8,226 nucleotides of DNA from Stagnihabitans sp038323315. Lineage in GTDB: Bacteria > Pseudomonadota > Alphaproteobacteria > Rhodobacterales > Rhodobacteraceae. Position 1 is the first letter of the stretch, and the number at the start of each line of letters is the position of its first letter. Below, in pieces: positions 5,684 to 8,226 of this stretch. Below the pieces are notes generated by a model. The model made no database searches. It worked only from the letters and a program-made list of their open reading frames with translations, and had not been told where the DNA came from. The position numbers and the translations under genes are program-made. The stretch covers positions 1 through 8,226 of the forward strand of contig JBBQGU010000172.1 in assembly GCA_038323315.1 (NCBI GenBank), read 5' to 3'.

Positions 5684-6793
5684 ATGTTAAAAGTTCGCAT
5701 ATGGCCATTGGTGGGCCTGACCTTCATGACTGGAGGGGTTTTCCAACCCGCTTGGAGCCAATCCGCCAGCGATGACCTGACGGGGGCCACAGTCTACATT
5801 TGTCAGTTCGGTGACACGGTGCAGGCCTATCCGTTCAACGTCGGCGCCGGGGGGCAGTTGGAAGGCCTTGGACCTTTGCAAGGTTGGAACACCGTCGCGC
5901 AAGAGGGCGGGCTGGTGGCGACAAATGCTGGTCAAGTCCTGATAATCGGGGACGGTCCGGACTCGTTGTTGCAGGATGGCCAACTCGTCCAAGGCCAATG
6001 CACGGACGCGTCCGGCGACCTTGCGCAGATGCTTGACGACGGCAATCTCGGCGCCCAGCGCGGTGATACCGAAACGGAGCCTTCGAACGACGTTGCGACC
6101 GAGTTGGCGATGCCGGAGGAAGATGTCGCATCAACCGGGAGACAGCGCGCGATTTCTGACGATTTGCTGGCGGGAATGCTGGCCATCCTCGAGCCGCAGG
6201 CCTGGGACATAGCGAAAGTGGCGGCAATCGTTGACCTCCTGTCCCTGGACCAGGCCTCCAAGATCGGCCTGAAAGCCGCTTTGAGGAGTGCCGGTGATGA
6301 TCCCGCGCGGATCAGGGCCATCGCGCGCCAGATCCAGAATGCTATCGGCGTCGAGGTTGAGCACGCCGCCCAACTGCGGTCGCGTCTGCAAGAAGCCCGG
6401 CGCGATCTGGAAGCAAAGAACCGCGCCTTGGCCGAACAGCGTCAGAGAGTGCAGAATATTGCAGCGCAGCTGTCCGGTGCCGAGGCAAGAGCCGGTGCTG
6501 CGGAACGGTTGCAAAATCAGACCGCAGCGCTGCTGGGGGCTGCGCAAAGGGGCCTGAAAGAGAAAGTGGCAGAACTTGCCAAGGCCGCGCAAACCCTCGC
6601 CTCAGTGAAAAACCGCTTGAATGACAGCCAGCAACAGACCGCGGCATTGCAAGCTGCGCTGACCACGGCCGCGGAAGAGCAGCAGAACGCGATCTTTCAG
6701 ATCGGCGCCCTGACCGAGCAACTTGTCGACATGCGGGCCCGGCTTGCCAGAGCCAACAATAAGATCGACGAACTGCGCGCGGCCAAGAACTGA
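5684..6793 (+). CDS. exported protein with two-cysteine N-terminal domain and long C-terminal coiled coil
   Basis: 369 residues, unknown function. Residues 1-25 are a Sec signal peptide: basic start MLKVR, hydrophobic core, and likely cleavage after AWS, so the mature protein is periplasmic or outer-surface. Residues about 33-108 form a small domain with just two cysteines, Cys40 (VYICQFGD) and Cys106 (GQCTD), probably a disulfide. The strand-like pattern between them is loosely reminiscent of MliC-type lysozyme-inhibitor folds, but this is weak. An acidic linker follows (about 110-150), then a helical segment (157-220). From about 224 to 369 there is a continuous coiled coil rich in Ala, Gln, Arg and Glu (e.g. 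LRSRLQEARRDLEAKNRALA). GAGG seven bases before the ATG supports the start. A GC hairpin separates it from the RTX gene, which begins 98 bases downstream on the same strand. The coiled coil suggests an oligomer, tether or secretion-related spacer. Confidence 0.82.
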   Translation: MLKVRIWPLVGLTFMTGGVFQPAWSQSASDDLTGATVYICQFGDTVQAYPFNVGAGGQLEGLGPLQGWNTVAQEGGLVATNAGQVLIIGDGPDSLLQDGQLVQGQCTDASGDLAQMLDDGNLGAQRGDTETEPSNDVATELAMPEEDVASTGRQRAISDDLLAGMLAILEPQAWDIAKVAAIVDLLSLDQASKIGLKAALRSAGDDPARIRAIARQIQNAIGVEVEHAAQLRSRLQEARRDLEAKNRALAEQRQRVQNIAAQLSGAEARAGAAERLQNQTAALLGAAQRGLKEKVAELAKAAQTLASVKNRLNDSQQQTAALQAALTTAAEEQQNAIFQIGALTEQLVDMRARLARANNKIDELRAAKN

Positions 6794-6801
6794 ATCTTTG
6801 T

Positions 6802-6830
6802 GGTCCCGCCCGCCTGGGCGAGGCGGGACC
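6802..6830 (+). terminator. GC-rich hairpin between coiled-coil gene and RTX gene, terminator-like without T tract
   Basis: GGTCCCGCC (6802-6810) pairs perfectly with GGCGGGACC (6822-6830) around an 11-base loop, in which CGC/GCG can add three more pairs. It begins eight bases after the TGA of the upstream gene. The bases that follow (AACCCTTCG) have no T run, so it would be a weak or factor-assisted terminator. It could instead be a stabilising 3' end or a processing site that sets different expression of the two genes. Confidence 0.5.
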
Positions 6831-6891
6831 AACCCTTCGAGCAGGCAGATCAGGACAAACCTCTCCGAGTCTTTCAACAGGAGTAAGTGCA

Positions 6892-7668
6892 ATGGCACAT
6901 ATCGATGGCAACACGTTTGCGAACAAGATCTACGGCACCAGCTTGGCCGACATCATCCACCCCGGAGCCGGAAATGACACCGTATATGGTGGTGGGGGCA
7001 ATGACCTGATCGAGGACCTCGGGCATGCCAGCACGGGATCCGGGGGCAATGACAGCTTCTTTGGTGGGGCGGGAGCGGACACCCTTTATGGGTGGACCGG
7101 AAACGATTGGCTTTACGGCGGAACCGAAAACGACCTGATGTTCGGCGAGGATGGCAATGACTATCTGGATGGCTGGACCGGCAACGACATTGTGTCCGGC
7201 GGGGCGGGTCAGGATACGCTTTATGGCTATAGCGGCAACGACTCGCTGCAGGGCGACGCAGGTAACGATTTGCTGTACGGCGAAGACGGCAACGATGTTC
7301 TGTTTGGCGGCCTTGGTCGCGACACGCTGTTCGGCGGCCAGGGCGCCGATGTATTCAAGTTCAACTCCGTCAACGATTCGAATGGCAGCACGCGTGATCT
7401 GATTGGCAGCTTCGCGTTCGATGTCGACAGGATCGACCTGACGGTCATCGATGCCAACACGACACTCGCGGGCAACCAGGCGTTCAGATGGACCGATGCG
7501 ACGGCGGGTCTGCCCGGGAAGGGCTATCTGATGGCCGTGACTGGCAGCGATGGCCGGACATGGATTCTGGGGAATACCGATGCCGATTCAACAGCGGAAT
7601 TCCAGATCGCAGTTGATGATGGCACCTTTGGCCCGGCCTATTGGACCAGCCTCGATTTCCTTCTGTAG
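6892..7668 (+). CDS. secreted RTX calcium-binding repeat protein with serralysin-type C-terminal domain
   Basis: 258 residues, acidic, with no Sec signal peptide. From about residue 24 to 153 it is a run of roughly fourteen nonapeptides of the GGxGxDxLx type (e.g. GGAGADTLYG, GEDGNDVLFG) that fold into a calcium-binding parallel beta-roll. Residues about 151-243 (ADVFKFNSVNDS, DRIDLTVIDAN, then NTDADSTAEFQIAVDDG) match the serralysin C-terminal (M10_C) region. The very end, LDFLL, has the acidic-plus-hydrophobic form of type I secretion signals. Such proteins leave the cell through an ABC transporter/adaptor/TolC channel and fold in external calcium. No protease, lipase or other catalytic domain is present, so it may be a structural, adhesive or matrix protein, or a decoy. 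AGGAG eight bases before the ATG supports the start. No transporter genes lie in the window. Confidence 0.9.
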   Translation: MAHIDGNTFANKIYGTSLADIIHPGAGNDTVYGGGGNDLIEDLGHASTGSGGNDSFFGGAGADTLYGWTGNDWLYGGTENDLMFGEDGNDYLDGWTGNDIVSGGAGQDTLYGYSGNDSLQGDAGNDLLYGEDGNDVLFGGLGRDTLFGGQGADVFKFNSVNDSNGSTRDLIGSFAFDVDRIDLTVIDANTTLAGNQAFRWTDATAGLPGKGYLMAVTGSDGRTWILGNTDADSTAEFQIAVDDGTFGPAYWTSLDFLL

Positions 7669-7732
7669 GCGCGCGGACGTGGAAATGCCCCACGTTGGGC
7701 AAGGCATGAGGTTCCGCTGAAACGGCGCGAAG

Positions 7733-7760
7733 AAAGAACGCCGGGTGACTGTTCTTTTTT
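7733..7760 (+). terminator. intrinsic terminator downstream of the RTX gene
   Basis: AAAGAAC (7733-7739) and GTTCTTT (7751-7757) form a 7-base stem around an 11-base loop, and the right arm continues into a run of six T (7755-7760). It lies about 65 bases after the RTX stop and 37 before the next ATG. The stem is A/T-rich and so only moderately stable. A second small hairpin without a T run (ACGTGG / CCACGT, 7677-7695) lies just after the RTX stop. Confidence 0.6.
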
Positions 7761-7797
7761 CAGACTGACCACGCCCGCGCTACAAAAGGAGTTGTTC

Positions 7798-8226
7798 ATG
7801 GCAGCCTCGTTTTCGATCACTCGTGTCACCGCATTCTGGGGCCGGCTGAATTCCAGCTTCTGGTTCGTGCCTGCGGTCATGGCCGTCATGGCAGTGGCAT
7901 TTTCGTTTCTGCTCATCGAAATCGATGTCCTGCGCGCTGTGGACTTGACGAAAGATCCGAGTGCGATCTTTACCTTTGGACCGGAAGGGGCCCGTGCGAT
8001 CCTGTCAACGATTGCAAGTTCGATGATCACGGTCGCCAGCCTGATCATTTCGATCACGATGCTGTCGTTGCAGCTTGCCTCCTCTCAGTTCGGGCCGAGG
8101 GTGATCGGCAACTTCATGGGAGATCGCAGCAATCAGATCGTGCTCGGAACGTTCATTGCGACGTTTCTCTATTGTCTGTTTGTGTTGCGGTCGGTGCGGG
8201 GCATTGAGGGTTCCAGTTTCGTGCCC
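7798..8226 (+). CDS. DUF2254 family integral membrane protein, N-terminal part (3' truncated by window)
   Basis: The frame is open from ATG 7798 to the window end (143 codons, no stop). AGGAG (7787-7791) six bases before the ATG supports the start. Three hydrophobic segments are visible: about residues 22-41, 67-92 and 113-130. Between the second and third is the conserved-looking LQLASSQFGPRVIGNFMGDR, followed by NQIVLGTFIATFLYCLFVLR. This combination (ITMLSLQLASSQFGPR..NFM.DR..Q..LG.FIATF.Y) is typical of the DUF2254 family of predicted inner-membrane proteins, usually over 400 residues. Its function is not established. It begins downstream of an apparent terminator, so it is probably its own transcription unit rather than part of the RTX operon, although I see no clear promoter in the 37 bases between them. 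Confidence 0.88.
   Translation, partial: MAASFSITRVTAFWGRLNSSFWFVPAVMAVMAVAFSFLLIEIDVLRAVDLTKDPSAIFTFGPEGARAILSTIASSMITVASLIISITMLSLQLASSQFGPRVIGNFMGDRSNQIVLGTFIATFLYCLFVLRSVRGIEGSSFVP

Noticed and set aside
5299..5790. Minus-strand open frame of 163 codons across the leader and start of the coiled-coil gene
   Set aside because: No ribosome binding site or family pattern, and it covers the signal peptide and leader of a better supported plus-strand gene.
7755..7797. Promoter for the DUF2254 gene with TACAAA as -10
   Set aside because: TACAAA (7781-7786) abuts the AGGAG ribosome binding site, leaving no transcribed leader, and the -35 position (TTTCAG) is a poor match.
7638..8057. Minus-strand open frame of 139 codons opposite the DUF2254 gene
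   Set aside because: It is antisense to a clearly recognisable DUF2254 N-terminus and crosses the terminator region.

Overview
The window looks like chromosomal DNA from an alphaproteobacterium, most likely a member of the Rhodobacteraceae. The codons are GC-rich and often end in G. The gene types also fit that family: a His-rich NicO metal exporter, a class I (Ib-type) aspartate aminotransferase, SdhE, an LdtR-like MarR regulator and an RTX protein with a serralysin-type C-terminus. This placement is inferred from the proteins; there is no rRNA or other direct marker.

Left part (1-4465) is compact and housekeeping-like. The 3' end of a NicO-family Ni/Co exporter is followed on the + strand by a MATE multidrug/metabolite exporter. 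The MATE gene runs tail-to-tail, with a 2-base gap, into a minus-strand pair: a PLP-dependent aspartate-type aminotransferase and then a small conserved-looking protein of unknown function. The ribosome binding site of the small gene overlaps the aminotransferase stop codon. Divergent from the aminotransferase are sdhE (the FAD-insertion factor for succinate dehydrogenase) and a MarR/LdtR-like winged-helix regulator. A short inverted repeat in front of the regulator could be an operator.

Middle part (4466-5683) is about 1.2 kb without a recognisable gene. It holds several short open frames with plausible codon use but no family I can name, including two that overlap as if split by a frameshift. 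It reads as a decayed or lineage-specific stretch. Its right end carries a possible GGAAC-type (EcfG-like) promoter and an inverted repeat that would lie in the leader of the next gene.

Right part (5684-8226) is accessory and envelope/secretion oriented. It starts with an exported protein that has a small two-cysteine N-terminal domain and a long C-terminal coiled coil. A strong GC hairpin follows, then a 258-residue RTX protein made only of calcium-binding nonapeptide repeats and a type I secretion C-terminus, with no catalytic domain. An intrinsic terminator ends that unit, and the start of a DUF2254 integral membrane protein runs off the window.

The pairing of an exported coiled-coil protein with an RTX protein lacking an enzyme domain is the most interesting arrangement here. 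No type I secretion ABC transporter or adaptor is present, so export of the RTX protein would depend on genes elsewhere.
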